A stretch of 37,061 nucleotides of DNA, from the NCBI GenBank assembly GCA_001772665.1, contig MEVH01000015.1:13223-50283 (forward strand), read 5' to 3'. Below, piece after piece: positions 1 to 9,472 of the stretch; the first letter of the stretch is position 1; every line of letters begins with the position of its first letter. A program made the translations under genes and the position numbers. Under the pieces are notes generated by a model. It was not told where the DNA came from. It did no database searches and saw only the letters and a list, made by a program, of their open reading frames with translations. The DNA comes from a candidate division WWE3 bacterium RIFCSPLOWO2_01_FULL_39_13. GTDB lineage: Bacteria; Patescibacteriota; WWE3; 2-01-FULL-39-13.

Positions 1-1352
1 ACAAAAGATATAAAAAAGAAGTAGAAATCAACTGGTACGAAAAATGCAAAAAGCTGGATTTTAAAAAACTTCCGAATCACGAAACTCTGCCAGAAAATCT
101 TGATAAAACAAAACACCTCCTATTAATTCCTACGGTAAATGAAAGCTTTGAAATTTTAAATGACTCAATAGGAGCAATAACTAAAGCAAATTACCCAATG
201 GAAAATATTGTTTTAGCTATTGGAACCGAAGAAATTGGCAGAGACCAGGTCTCGGATGTGATAAGGAGGCTGAAAGAAAAATATGGTGAAAAACTTCCAA
301 GGATTCTGCATTACATCCACCCAAAAGGAATTCCCGGAGAAATTGTCGGGGTTGCATCTCCGAACCGCGCATGGGCAGCAAAACATGCAGTAGAACAACT
401 TAAAAAGGAGGGTGAAAACATGAATAATTACATTTTCACCACATTTGACTCAGACTGGAGGCTCCATCCAGAATTCCTGCCACGCGTTGCATATGAGTAT
501 CTTACTGACGCAAAAAGATTCAACAGATTTTACGAAACCGTCGTGCATCTTTTCAGCAACAATATTTGGGATGTTCCGATTTTGTCGCGCATAGAAGCAA
601 ACAATGTAACCCTTGGAGTGCTTTCAAACTGGTCGTCAGGACAGCTCTTTGCTACGCCTAAAGAAACTTTCACCTGCTATTCATGCGCACTAGACACCCT
701 GATCACATCTGAGTACTGGGATACAAGATTCATTGACGATACAGTATTTTACTGGAGGGCGTTTAAAGCCCGAAAAGGAGATTTCGGCGACCGGCACTTT
801 TATATCCCAATCTACGGCGACGCAACAGGAGGATCAAACCTGCTGACAGCATACAAGAACTTGTATAAACAACTTGTAAGATGGGGCTGGGGAAGCGTCA
901 CTACTGTTATGGCAATAAAGGCAATTCTTGCTCATGCTGACAATAAGTCCTCTTTATCAGACAGAATTATGTGGATTTATTCAAAAGTCGAGAGGCACCT
1001 TTTCATGCGCACCGCAGTATTTCTTATAACATTTGGCTTTTCAATAATTACGCTCGTGAACGCTGCCTTTAAAAACTCCTCTACTGTTTACGGACTTCCC
1101 CAGCTTATGAGCATAATTCTTACCGGAGGGCTCTTAATGTTCATCCCGGCAACCTACATCCGCCTCAAGCTTTATGAAAACCATCTGCCTAAAAATTTCA
1201 CAAAGGTAAAAAGAATTTTAATGTGGCTTGAAGGTCCGGTAGTAGGGATAAATCTTTTGACTTATTCGTTTATACCATTTGTGTATGCAGAGACAATGAT
1301 GATGCTTGGGAAGCTTCCAAAAGTGACGTTTTATACACCGAAAACAAGGTAG
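1..1352 (+). CDS. Glycosyltransferase family 2-like membrane protein (5' partial; open frame runs off the left edge)
   Basis: Frame is open from nt 3 (KRYKKEVEINWYEK...LLLIPTVNESFEILNDSIGAI) into the listed ORF; QxxRW motif (YKQLVRWGWG) of processive GT2 enzymes followed by C-terminal TM segments. Confidence 0.8.
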   Translation, partial: KRYKKEVEINWYEKCKKLDFKKLPNHETLPENLDKTKHLLLIPTVNESFEILNDSIGAITKANYPMENIVLAIGTEEIGRDQVSDVIRRLKEKYGEKLPRILHYIHPKGIPGEIVGVASPNRAWAAKHAVEQLKKEGENMNNYIFTTFDSDWRLHPEFLPRVAYEYLTDAKRFNRFYETVVHLFSNNIWDVPILSRIEANNVTLGVLSNWSSGQLFATPKETFTCYSCALDTLITSEYWDTRFIDDTVFYWRAFKARKGDFGDRHFYIPIYGDATGGSNLLTAYKNLYKQLVRWGWGSVTTVMAIKAILAHADNKSSLSDRIMWIYSKVERHLFMRTAVFLITFGFSIITLVNAAFKNSSTVYGLPQLMSIILTGGLLMFIPATYIRLKLYENHLPKNFTKVKRILMWLEGPVVGINLLTYSFIPFVYAETMMMLGKLPKVTFYTPKTR

Positions 1353-1365
1353 TATAATTCAGCCA

Positions 1366-1686
1366 ATGACTCCACTAGCACACCTTTCAAGCAGCCTTCT
1401 AATTTATCAACTACCGCGAGCTTACGCACGCGGTATGCTGTAGCGTCGCTTCGTTCCTTGCATTCCCACCTTCGGTGGAAAAGTAATGCTCGCTTTGCGA
1501 GTTTTATGGCTCAAATCCCTCGACCTTACGGTCGGGGTATTTCGCTCGCATTATAAAGGCGCTGTTCTCTACAACCTCAACTTGCCAACAGGGCTAATCT
1601 TTGTACTGGCGCTTGCCGGATCTTTCGCTCCGGACATTGATGGACTGTCGGATTTCTACGGAGAATTAAGCGCCGAAAAATGGTAA
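1366..1686 (+). pseudogene. YdjM-like membrane-bound metal-dependent hydrolase, interrupted by the 154-bp repeat
   Basis: MTPLAHLSSSLLIY before the repeat and KGAVLYNLNLPTGLIFVLALAGSFAPDIDGL after it are in the same frame; joined they read as a YdjM/DUF457-like N-terminus (MTPLAH...GSxxPDID). TATAAT 7 nt upstream of ATG 1366. Confidence 0.6.
1404..1557 (+). mobile_element. Multi-hairpin repeat copy 1 (candidate non-autonomous insertion element; core 1408-1550 flanked by TTAT)
   Basis: 153/154 identical to 25614-25767 (only difference G1448 vs A25658). Contains serial hairpins TACCGCG..CGCGGTA, CCACC-TTC-GGTGG, CTCGC-TTT-GCGAG, CGACC-TTAC-GGTCG. Confidence 0.85.
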
Positions 1687-1695
1687 AATCGCATT

Positions 1696-1998
1696 ATGCA
1701 GATAGACTTTATTGACCAGAACAAACTGCGGAGGCAAATTAAATCCATCATCAAAAGCAGTCTTGGGCCTAGCTACAGAGTCTACTTTTTCGGTTCAAGG
1801 GTAAAAGGAAACAATTTAGAAAGATCCGATATAGACATCGCCATTGGTGGACCTCAAAAAGTATCAGCCTCCAAAAGGCTTGACTTGCAGGATCAAATTG
1901 ATAATCTTCCCTATCTTTATAAATTTGATATAGTTGACTTGAATTCTATGCCTAAGGAGTTTTCACAGAAAATTATGATTAATGCTGAGGAGTTCTAA
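1696..1998 (+). CDS. MntA-like minimal nucleotidyltransferase (antitoxin of HEPN/MNT pair)
   Basis: GSX10DXD motif exactly: GS-RVKGNNLERS-DID; 100 aa; adjacent HEPN gene. Confidence 0.85.
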   Translation: MQIDFIDQNKLRRQIKSIIKSSLGPSYRVYFFGSRVKGNNLERSDIDIAIGGPQKVSASKRLDLQDQIDNLPYLYKFDIVDLNSMPKEFSQKIMINAEEF

Positions 1999-2002
1999 TT
2001 AA

Positions 2003-2371
2003 ATGGAAAAACTAAGTGATTTCTCCAATTCGCTAAACAGACTCGAGGAGGCGCTGAAAGTCGATAAATCAGATATTTCCCGCGATTCTGCAATTAAGAG
2101 GTTTGAGCTGGCTTTCGACTTAGCCTGGAAATGTATTAAAGAATTCTCAAAAGACCAGGGGCTGGAATGTTACTCGCCACGAGACTGTTTTAAAACAGCT
2201 TTCGAGCTGAAGCTTATTGATCATGATGAAAAATGGCTTGAAATGATACAATCTCGCAACGAGTCGGTTCACCTATATAACGAGAAAGGTGCTGAGAATC
2301 TTTTCTCCAAATTACCTGAATTTCTGAACTTGCTTAAAGGACTTAACGAGAACCTGAAATCTCGATACTGA
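2003..2371 (+). CDS. HepT/HI0074-like HEPN protein (toxin of HEPN/MNT pair)
   Basis: RX4HXY motif (RNESVHLY) in a 122-aa helical protein directly downstream of the MNT gene. Confidence 0.8.
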   Translation: MEKLSDFSNSLNRLEEALKVDKSDISRDSAIKRFELAFDLAWKCIKEFSKDQGLECYSPRDCFKTAFELKLIDHDEKWLEMIQSRNESVHLYNEKGAENLFSKLPEFLNLLKGLNENLKSRY

Positions 2372-2440
2372 GCGAACATCCTCTTCTGATGGCATCCAGG
2401 GGGAGAGCTCTGCCCCATACTCTTTGCTATAATCTAGTTA

Positions 2441-3379
2441 GTGATTCTTCAGACTGAAAATAAACTTTACCACTTTGTACGGGCGGTCCGCCCGAGACAG
2501 TGGATTAAAAACGGCGTTGTCTTTGCCCCGATTATTTTTAAAGGAGAGCTTTTTGAGATAGACTTCTTTTTCAGAACAGTACTAGCATTCATATACTTTT
2601 GTGTTATAGCATCAGCAATCTACCTTATCAATGACTGCCGTGATCTTGAAAGCGACAGAGCGCATCCAATCAAAAAAGATAGACCGATAGCTGCAGGAAA
2701 AATAAGTGTAAAAGAGGCATTGACGGCAGGGCTAATAACTTTAGCAACAGCAATCCCATCAGCTTATATTCTTATTGGAAGTTATTTCGGAACGGTTCTG
2801 CTTTTCTACACAATTCTTCAATTCGCCTATATATTCAAGCTTAAAAACATAATAATTGTCGATGCACTGGCAATTGCAACCGGGTTTATTTTGCGCGTTT
2901 TTTCCGGAGCCCTTGCTATTCCTATATCTATCTCATCATGGCTTGTTCTTGCCGTAACGGGTGTCTCGCTTCTTTTGGCATTTGGAAAGCGCCGGGCAGA
3001 AAGAACACTTTTGCAGGCAAAAGGAATTTCCAACGAAAAAACAAGAAAGCTTCTTAAGCATTACCCTGACACTTTGCTGGACTCAATGATTTCGATGTCA
3101 GCATCATTCGCGATTATTACCTATTCTCTTTTCACATTTCAGACTTCTCCTGATAGAGGAATTGGAGTAATCCTTGAGGAATTTCTGCCGTCAACGTTAA
3201 TTGGGGCAAAACTCTTGATGCTTACAATACCTTTTGTCATCTACGGTGTCGCCAGATACCTTTATGTAATTTATGAAAAAAGGCAGGGAGAAAGCCCTGA
3301 AAGGATCTTAATAAGTGACAAGCCTCTGCTGTTTAATACAATTTTGTGGGCTGTAATAGTAATTTTCATTACGAATTAA
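2441..3379 (+). CDS. UbiA-family prenyltransferase, decaprenyl-phosphate phosphoribosyltransferase-like (GTG start)
   Basis: VRPRQWIKNGVVFAPIIFKGELF and NDCRDLESDRAHPIKKDRPIAAG motifs; polytopic. Confidence 0.85.
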   Translation: MILQTENKLYHFVRAVRPRQWIKNGVVFAPIIFKGELFEIDFFFRTVLAFIYFCVIASAIYLINDCRDLESDRAHPIKKDRPIAAGKISVKEALTAGLITLATAIPSAYILIGSYFGTVLLFYTILQFAYIFKLKNIIIVDALAIATGFILRVFSGALAIPISISSWLVLAVTGVSLLLAFGKRRAERTLLQAKGISNEKTRKLLKHYPDTLLDSMISMSASFAIITYSLFTFQTSPDRGIGVILEEFLPSTLIGAKLLMLTIPFVIYGVARYLYVIYEKRQGESPERILISDKPLLFNTILWAVIVIFITN

Positions 3380-3401
3380 AAGGAAATCTCGCTGCAATCT
3401 A

Positions 3402-4880
3402 CTATTGTCCAGGTGCGCGCGCTTTCTTGAAAATGTTGGCCATAGAAATTCCAAGAACGACAAGTGCGGCGATGGTCGCGACAGAAAGCGCGCGCACCCT
3501 GCCCTGTGTAGAAATTCCCACAAAGACCAGCAGAAACGCAGTTATCCAGTAAAAAACAGCCACTCTTGTTTTGCTCCAGCCGAATTTCTCTAAAAGAAGA
3601 TGATGCAGGTGCTCTCTGTCTCCCCAGAAAGGCATCTGTCCGCGCCTTATCCTTCTAATAATTGCAAACATTCCATCCAAAAACGGAATCATTAAAACCA
3701 GAAGAGTCGTCGCCACTTTTGTACTTCCGACAATAGACAATGCAGCAATAATCAGACCAGCAGAAGTCGCGCCAAAGCCCCACAAAAGCTTTTGAGGCGG
3801 CCATGTAAAAACAGCCATTCCCAGCCCCGCCCCAGCTGACAGCGTGGCAAGTTTAATAAATACCGCTGCCTGGGGATCTGTTTCAAGTGATCCAAGCATT
3901 AAAACAGCAATAACTATTGACGCTGCAGAAACCAGTCCGGCATATACTCCGTCCGTTCCGTTCGCAAACGACATAAAATTCATAGACCACCACATCCACA
4001 TCACCGCAGCAAGAACTCCAAGATAATAAACCTTATGCTCGCCCATAAAATCAATTACATATTTAAGCCCATCCAGCTTAATTGCCTCGCCAAACGGGTT
4101 TGGAATATAAACTAAAATTATTCCAGACATGACAGTAATAAAAACCGCCAGAATCTGCAAAAACAACCTGGTATAGGGGCTCATATCTCTTTTATCATCT
4201 CTCAGCCCCACGACAACGCAGATTGCTGCTCCGATAAGTATTCCAATAATTCTTTGGCTGGACAATATGGGAAGAATAAAAAGTGCTGGAACTAATATTC
4301 CAAGAAAATACGCCAGCCCCCCGGCGCGCGGAACCGGTTTGGTCAAAAGCATGGCTGGATGTTTGTGAATTAGCGGATCATCCATAAAACCATATTTTTT
4401 TGCAATTTTTATCACTAATGGAACTGCAGCCAGAGTTGTAATAAAAGCAAGCAATACCGGGAATACAATTATCCTGATCCAGACAGGAAGAATGAGTTCA
4501 GAGTGAGAGGTCAGCACTACTATTCGGAGAATATAAAGATTAAAAACTAAATTTATAATAAAAGAGCCTGCTGAATAAAATTTCCCTGCCTGTATATTTC
4601 CGGCCGACTGCACGCGCATCGAGATAACGATATTTGTGATTAAGAGGATAAGCCCCGCAATTAAAACTCCTTGTATAGAATTTTTTGGAGCAAGCTGATA
4701 ATCCCCCCAGGGCATAGAATAAAATAAGGGGATAATTTGGGGGATCCTTGAGAATGAATAATAAACGTAAGAAATGGTCGAAAGACTCACAGCCAAGTTC
4801 ATGATATTTAATATGAGCGATGCTTTATTATTTTTTATCAGGAGCAGGTTGATTTTAGGAAGCTTTAACTTAAAAGCCAT
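3402..4880 (-). CDS. MraY/WecA-type glycosyltransferase family 4 (polyprenyl-phosphate sugar-1-phosphate transferase)
   Basis: PRAGGLAYFLG, GLRDDKRDMSPYTRLFLQ, NFMSFANGTDGVYAG, GDREHLHHLLLEKFGWS motifs. Confidence 0.88.
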   Translation of the reverse strand: MAFKLKLPKINLLLIKNNKASLILNIMNLAVSLSTISYVYYSFSRIPQIIPLFYSMPWGDYQLAPKNSIQGVLIAGLILLITNIVISMRVQSAGNIQAGKFYSAGSFIINLVFNLYILRIVVLTSHSELILPVWIRIIVFPVLLAFITTLAAVPLVIKIAKKYGFMDDPLIHKHPAMLLTKPVPRAGGLAYFLGILVPALFILPILSSQRIIGILIGAAICVVVGLRDDKRDMSPYTRLFLQILAVFITVMSGIILVYIPNPFGEAIKLDGLKYVIDFMGEHKVYYLGVLAAVMWMWWSMNFMSFANGTDGVYAGLVSAASIVIAVLMLGSLETDPQAAVFIKLATLSAGAGLGMAVFTWPPQKLLWGFGATSAGLIIAALSIVGSTKVATTLLVLMIPFLDGMFAIIRRIRRGQMPFWGDREHLHHLLLEKFGWSKTRVAVFYWITAFLLVFVGISTQGRVRALSVATIAALVVLGISMANIFKKARAPGQ

Positions 4881-4925
4881 TGATATTAATGTACTATCGA
4901 AAGGGTCACATCACAAGTTTAAAGG

Positions 4926-5357
4926 TCACTTCAAAACAATGAGAAAGAGGCTTATTTCAGAATAGGCTAATGAATCGTCTTTCATGCTTACCTCAAGATC
5001 AGCGCTTAACGGATTCATTATCAATTTTGCTTCAACCCCTTTTTCGGCAAGATCATTTGGAACAGCAGCGATTACTTTATAGCTGTCTCCTAGGTATTTC
5101 TCGGGAAGCACATTGTAAAACTTCTCGGTACGGCTTTTTCCAAGATTCAGTTTAAGGCTAATTTCCTCAGCGACATCAACGGCGGGGTTCTTGTTTATAG
5201 CTTTAGTATCAACGACGCCGAGAACGGCAGAGTCAACAGCCAAAGGCATTTGAGGCTGACTCTCCTCGTATCCCTCAAACCAAAAAGTTCCAAGCGGAAG
5301 CGCCAAAAGTACCGCAAGAAAGACTATTAATGCAGACGTATTTATAATTTTCCTCAT
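4926..5357 (-). CDS. Hypothetical exported/membrane-anchored protein
   Basis: ORF with N-terminal hydrophobic segment; 4-bp overlap with upstream membrane protein gene. Confidence 0.55.
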   Translation of the reverse strand: MRKIINTSALIVFLAVLLALPLGTFWFEGYEESQPQMPLAVDSAVLGVVDTKAINKNPAVDVAEEISLKLNLGKSRTEKFYNVLPEKYLGDSYKVIAAVPNDLAEKGVEAKLIMNPLSADLEVSMKDDSLAYSEISLFLIVLK

Positions 5358-5995
5358 ACAAGAATCTCCTCTTTTATTTCTTCGAACTTTATTACTTTCG
5401 GCTTTCTTGGACTGTCAGGCTCAAAACTTTTTCGGTCAGTAATAATTTCCTTCTCCAGATCAATTAACAGCATTGCGGAAGACAGAATTGTTACAGTAAA
5501 TGCGCCCCAAAAGAGCAAGTAGCTTGAAAGACCGAAATAAGCCTGAAACCCAAAAATTATCGTCGTGATCCAGGCATACGAAAGCCAGACAAAGGCCTGG
5601 GAAAAAATTATTTCTGTAGCCTCAATTAGTTCACTCATGTCCATTTCAAGAAGCCGAGCCGATAAACGTGGAGAGATATGAGTGTCATGAAAAATGTGAG
5701 CCTTTACTACAACCCATATTAAGCCTGCCACAACGGCTATATACATAAAAAGGGATGAGTATGTGTTAATTTCAATATATTCTGCGGGGGTGGTGAAAAT
5801 GAGGCGGAAGCCCTCTACATTGTAGGAGGCTCCCATATAGTTTGCTAAAAAGACGATTGCTGTAATTTTCACAAATACAAGTAAAACAGCAGGGAAAATG
5901 GCGTAGTCTATAAGTTTTACCAGAGTTTTTGAATACATGGCAGGGAAATATACCTTCCTTGTTCGATCATAGTATGTTTGGTATTTATCCGTCAA
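5354..5995 (-). CDS. Hypothetical multi-pass membrane protein
   Basis: 213-aa ORF with several hydrophobic helices; overlaps next gene by 4 bp. Confidence 0.55.
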   Translation of the reverse strand: MTDKYQTYYDRTRKVYFPAMYSKTLVKLIDYAIFPAVLLVFVKITAIVFLANYMGASYNVEGFRLIFTTPAEYIEINTYSSLFMYIAVVAGLIWVVVKAHIFHDTHISPRLSARLLEMDMSELIEATEIIFSQAFVWLSYAWITTIIFGFQAYFGLSSYLLFWGAFTVTILSSAMLLIDLEKEIITDRKSFEPDSPRKPKVIKFEEIKEEILV

Positions 5996-6042
5996 TACTG
6001 GCGTGAAGGTTTAAGAACCGCCATCTTATCCAGAGCGTCTTT

Positions 6043-7233
6043 TTACTCTACTTTCTCTACATACTGCTCTGAGCCGGATATCCATCCTTCTTTTCCTTCT
6101 TCATAGGGGATCTTATACCAGCCGTTTTTCTCTTCAAGCACTTTGAACGTGGCACCGGTTTCAGCCTTAGAGACCTGCTCTGCAGCAGTGCTTGCATCTA
6201 CTCTTATTCTTAAATAGCCAAGTGAATTTTCTTTTATCTTTACACTAAATCCTGTGCTTGTACCGACTCCGGAAGTTCCAGCCTTTGCCAGTGACTCTTT
6301 TGCGCTGTCGCTTAAATCGGGGCTCTGAGATGATCCAAGATATGCCATAAAAACTTCGCCCTCGAAATTTATGTCCTCAGGCTTTATTTCATTTCCCCCT
6401 TCGTCGTATACTTTGCCGTTATCAGCAATCATATAATTGAATTTTTCAGCTTTGTAGTTTCCAAAAGAAGCCACAGACCGCGTTTTCAGCCAGTAATTAA
6501 TTGCTTTTGCCCACGCCTGTTTATCGGCAAAAGCCGGATCAGATACGCTTGAAAAATTAATAAAGTGGACTCCATTTGCCACACCTTCAATGCTTGTAAC
6601 CTCAGAAGGTATAGGTCTTAAGAACATGTCCACTCTAATGTTGAGATCGTATCCCTGCATAACTTTTACGTCAACTAATTGATCCTCGTATCCATCCTTT
6701 TTAAACATAAGATTGTACTTGTCGTCATCATTTTGTTTTAACAGCTCTTTAGTTTTAAATTTAATGGGAGTTTTCCCAATCTCAACGCCGTCGACGATCA
6801 CAAGAACATCCGATACATCGGGGGACACAACAGAAATAACTTTGTCAGAGCCTCCTGTTTTGGTAAACCATAGATTCTGGCCCGAACTAAAGGAGCTGTT
6901 TACTCCAAGGTCGCGTTTTATGATTGCTGCTGTGCCGGCAGCAGGTTTGATAATTGTAGAATAAGAGCTGTTTTCTCCGTTTATATCAACATCGACTTTG
7001 CCTGTGAAAACCCGTTCTGTATAAACTGGAGTTTCGCCAAGATCCTTTCCATTTATCAGCACTGCAGCCTTGCCATTTTCTGTATCAACGCTTATTGCTG
7101 CGTTGCCGATTTCACCTTTATATGAATTAAAAATCAAAAAGCCGATGGACGCAACCACCGCAATAGATAAAACGATCGTAACGATCTGGTATACATCAAA
7201 TTTCTTCATATGAACAAAGGATACCACATTCAA
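6043..7233 (-). CDS. PEGA-domain and SH3b-domain membrane-anchored protein (likely start at internal ATG 7209)
   Basis: Two PEGA-like repeats (AAVLINGKDLGETPVYTERV; VLVIVDGVEIGKTPIKFKTKEL), C-terminal bacterial SH3 (LGYLRIRVDAS...GWYKIPYEEGKEGWISGSEQYV). Confidence 0.7.
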   Translation of the reverse strand: MNVVSFVHMKKFDVYQIVTIVLSIAVVASIGFLIFNSYKGEIGNAAISVDTENGKAAVLINGKDLGETPVYTERVFTGKVDVDINGENSSYSTIIKPAAGTAAIIKRDLGVNSSFSSGQNLWFTKTGGSDKVISVVSPDVSDVLVIVDGVEIGKTPIKFKTKELLKQNDDDKYNLMFKKDGYEDQLVDVKVMQGYDLNIRVDMFLRPIPSEVTSIEGVANGVHFINFSSVSDPAFADKQAWAKAINYWLKTRSVASFGNYKAEKFNYMIADNGKVYDEGGNEIKPEDINFEGEVFMAYLGSSQSPDLSDSAKESLAKAGTSGVGTSTGFSVKIKENSLGYLRIRVDASTAAEQVSKAETGATFKVLEEKNGWYKIPYEEGKEGWISGSEQYVEKVE

Positions 7234-7265
7234 AATCTATAGTGTTATTGTAAATCTGGCTCGAA

Positions 7266-7414
7266 CTAATACTTTTTTGACGACCAGCGGATAACTATTA
7301 CTAGGCTATCCTCTAAAGCTTCCATTGCATGGGGAATGTTAGGATCATAAAATCAACTATCCAACCATGATATTTATCTGAAAAATCTTTTACACTGCCT
7401 GTTTTAATTGTCAT
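7266..7414 (-). pseudogene. Internally deleted cupin-type gene remnant
   Basis: Minus strand starts MTIKTGSVKDFSDKYHGWIVDFM and, in another frame, ends IPHAMEALEDSLVIVIRWSSKKY*, resembling the two ends of a cupin protein. Confidence 0.4.
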
Positions 7415-7448
7415 CTTGGTATTTTAGTATTATAGACTTCTCAATCGT

Positions 7449-8264
7449 TTAATCTATGCACTTTATAAAGTAACATGTTTTTTCTTTATGCATTTTGTTT
7501 CTTTTAGTGTATTTCGAGATAAAATCCGAGGATTCGATAGAAAACTCTGAGTTTTTTATTTCTTTGACAAACCTGGTGTCTTTCATTGCTGGAATGAAAC
7601 CGTCGGTATAAAGGCATATTAGATCATTAGATTTAAGAGACTCTTCTCCGCACTGGACGAATTTATCAAATCCCTCTCTTCCATCAATTGCTCCATAGCC
7701 TAATGTTTGACCATCTATTTCAAAAGAATTATTTCGGTAATCTTTTCTCCATGCCTTTCTTTCCTCGGGTTTTGTCCAATCATAATGAGCTTTGTAATAT
7801 TCAGCAGAAATATTCACATAAGACTTCAAAGTTGGATGATCGACTAAATCGTCAGAAAAAATTGAAAAGAAACTATCATCCAATACATAATAAATAAGTT
7901 TATCCTTTTTTATAATTATAAGTGCAAATACAACTGCTCCAATTGTAAAAGCATTATTTTCTCGGTTTTTATATAGCTCTGAAGACCTGTTAAATTTCAT
8001 CACTTTCTGATTGATAATCTTCACAGCTCTTTTTATATCAGAAAGCTCCTTTTCTGTATTTTTTAATTCTGAAATAAATGTGCTGCAAATGATTTTGGCG
8101 ACTTCAGCTGAATCAGACGGGCTTGGATAAAGCCCGTCCTGCAGATCATGCGTTATACCATCTGCAACAACAAAAATATTTTCATGATTAGCATAAAAAT
8201 CCTCTTGAGGAAGATAAGGCTTTTCTAAATTGTTTTCGTGGTAAACAAAAAACTTAAGCTTCAT
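7449..8264 (-). CDS. PP2C-family protein phosphatase-like protein (start re-assigned to ATG 8264)
   Basis: FVVADGITHDLQDG and LICLYTDGF motifs; the M at 8264 lies 7 nt after TATAAT, and the track's N-terminal 49 aa look non-coding. Confidence 0.6.
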   Translation of the reverse strand: MKLKFFVYHENNLEKPYLPQEDFYANHENIFVVADGITHDLQDGLYPSPSDSAEVAKIICSTFISELKNTEKELSDIKRAVKIINQKVMKFNRSSELYKNRENNAFTIGAVVFALIIIKKDKLIYYVLDDSFFSIFSDDLVDHPTLKSYVNISAEYYKAHYDWTKPEERKAWRKDYRNNSFEIDGQTLGYGAIDGREGFDKFVQCGEESLKSNDLICLYTDGFIPAMKDTRFVKEIKNSEFSIESSDFISKYTKRNKMHKEKTCYFIKCID

Positions 8265-8337
8265 AGGCGGAATTATATCAGCAATCATCCGGTAGCATGT
8301 TCTGAGCCTGCTAAAATCGGGGGCTGATATGGTACAG

Positions 8338-9243
8338 CTAGTCAGGTGCTTCCCTTTTTCTCCACCGGAAGTATCCTGCAGCTTCCGGCATCGATACCGC
8401 TGTAGCGACAATCAAGCCTCCAACTATCTCATTTACCGTTAACCGCTGATTCAAAAAAATCCATCCAAAAGCTGATGCAAAGAGTATTTCGCTCGATAAT
8501 ACTATTGTCCCCAAGTTTAGATCAAAATATTGGAATCCGATAACCAGCAGATAATTAAAGAGAACCAAAAGTCCTCCAGAAATAATAGCTGCTGAAATAG
8601 ATGGGAAAGTCAATTTATCTGCAAAGAAAAGCGACTGCTTAAAGTACATTGCAAAGGCTCCAGATATTACAATTCCTCCAGCCATTGGCACCGCCGCAAT
8701 TATTATCCGATCCATCCTTTCCGCTAAATGTTTTCTAAAACCATTAGAAACTACATCTAACAGTCCAGCCAATAAACCAAGCAGCACACCCCAGTTCAGC
8801 AAGTTACCTGAGAATGGGTTTGAGAACATTATTAGTCCAATAATTGCCAGCATAAGAGAAATGAACTTAAGTTTTGTAAGCTTTTCATTAAATACAAAGG
8901 CACCTATTATCAAACTTGCAGTGAACGCAGCCATATAAAAAGAAAATGTTGCCAAGGCTATCTTTGTAAAGAGAATGGAAAGTGTATAAAAAATTATTCC
9001 AAAAGGGAAAACTACACCAAGGAGTAATGTGTCTTTCGAAAACAGTACTTCTCTCTTTATGGCTGTCTTCTTAAAAAGAAGTACAGCTACCACAAATAGT
9101 GACGCAAGTAAATATCTGAAGAAAATCTGCTGAAAAGAGCCGAGATCTTCGTTTATGATAGTAATCCAGACCCCAAAAGATCCGTAACCGATAGCGCTTA
9201 GCAGTATTGCAACGAAACCTCTGTTTCTTGTTGAAACATTCAC
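8338..9243 (-). CDS. EamA/DMT-family transporter (GTG start)
   Basis: About ten TM helices in two repeats; ...ILFASAFGWIFLNQRLTVNEIVGGLIVATAV typical of the EamA C-terminus. Confidence 0.8.
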   Translation of the reverse strand: MNVSTRNRGFVAILLSAIGYGSFGVWITIINEDLGSFQQIFFRYLLASLFVVAVLLFKKTAIKREVLFSKDTLLLGVVFPFGIIFYTLSILFTKIALATFSFYMAAFTASLIIGAFVFNEKLTKLKFISLMLAIIGLIMFSNPFSGNLLNWGVLLGLLAGLLDVVSNGFRKHLAERMDRIIIAAVPMAGGIVISGAFAMYFKQSLFFADKLTFPSISAAIISGGLLVLFNYLLVIGFQYFDLNLGTIVLSSEILFASAFGWIFLNQRLTVNEIVGGLIVATAVSMPEAAGYFRWRKREAPD

Positions 9244-9282
9244 CCTCAGATTATATCAGCAGCCGGTACCAATAACTGAAAG

Positions 9283-9344
9283 TGGTGGTGAGGGTGAGAA
9301 TCGGTCGCCACAGGCGACTTTCAGACCGGTGCCATGACTCACCA
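9283..9344 (-). other. Truncated tRNA-Phe-like copy with hairpin replacement
   Basis: Minus: TGGTGAGTCATGGCACCGGTCTGAAAGTCGCCTGTGGCGACCGATTCTCACCCTCACCACCA; shares anticodon-region and 3'-end sequence with tRNA-Phe at 9371-9446. Confidence 0.8.
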
Positions 9345-9370
9345 ATTAACTTATCCTCTACACCTTCTTC

Positions 9371-9446
9371 TGGTGGTGAGGGTGAGAATCGAACTCACAT
9401 AGCCGGTTTTTCAGACCGGTGCCGTGACCAACTTGGCTACCTCACC
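9371..9446 (-). tRNA. tRNA-Phe(GAA), CCA encoded
   Basis: GGTGAGG...CCTCACC acceptor, CCGGT-CTGAAAA-ACCGG anticodon arm, GTGAG-TTCGATT-CTCAC T-arm, ACCA end. Confidence 0.95.
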
Positions 9447-9472
9447 AAAATTTCAAACACATTATTTTATCA

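Noticed and set aside
1486-1686. ORF MLALRVLWLKSLDLTVGVFRSHYK... as a gene (also 25696-25920)
   Set aside because: First 24 residues are a translation of the non-coding repeat in both places; the 3' part of the 1486 ORF is the tail of the disrupted YdjM-like gene.
2388-2415. GGGGGAGAGCTCTGCCCC as a terminator after hepT
   Set aside because: Near-perfect palindrome but no T-tract follows; the next promoter overlaps, so function is unclear.
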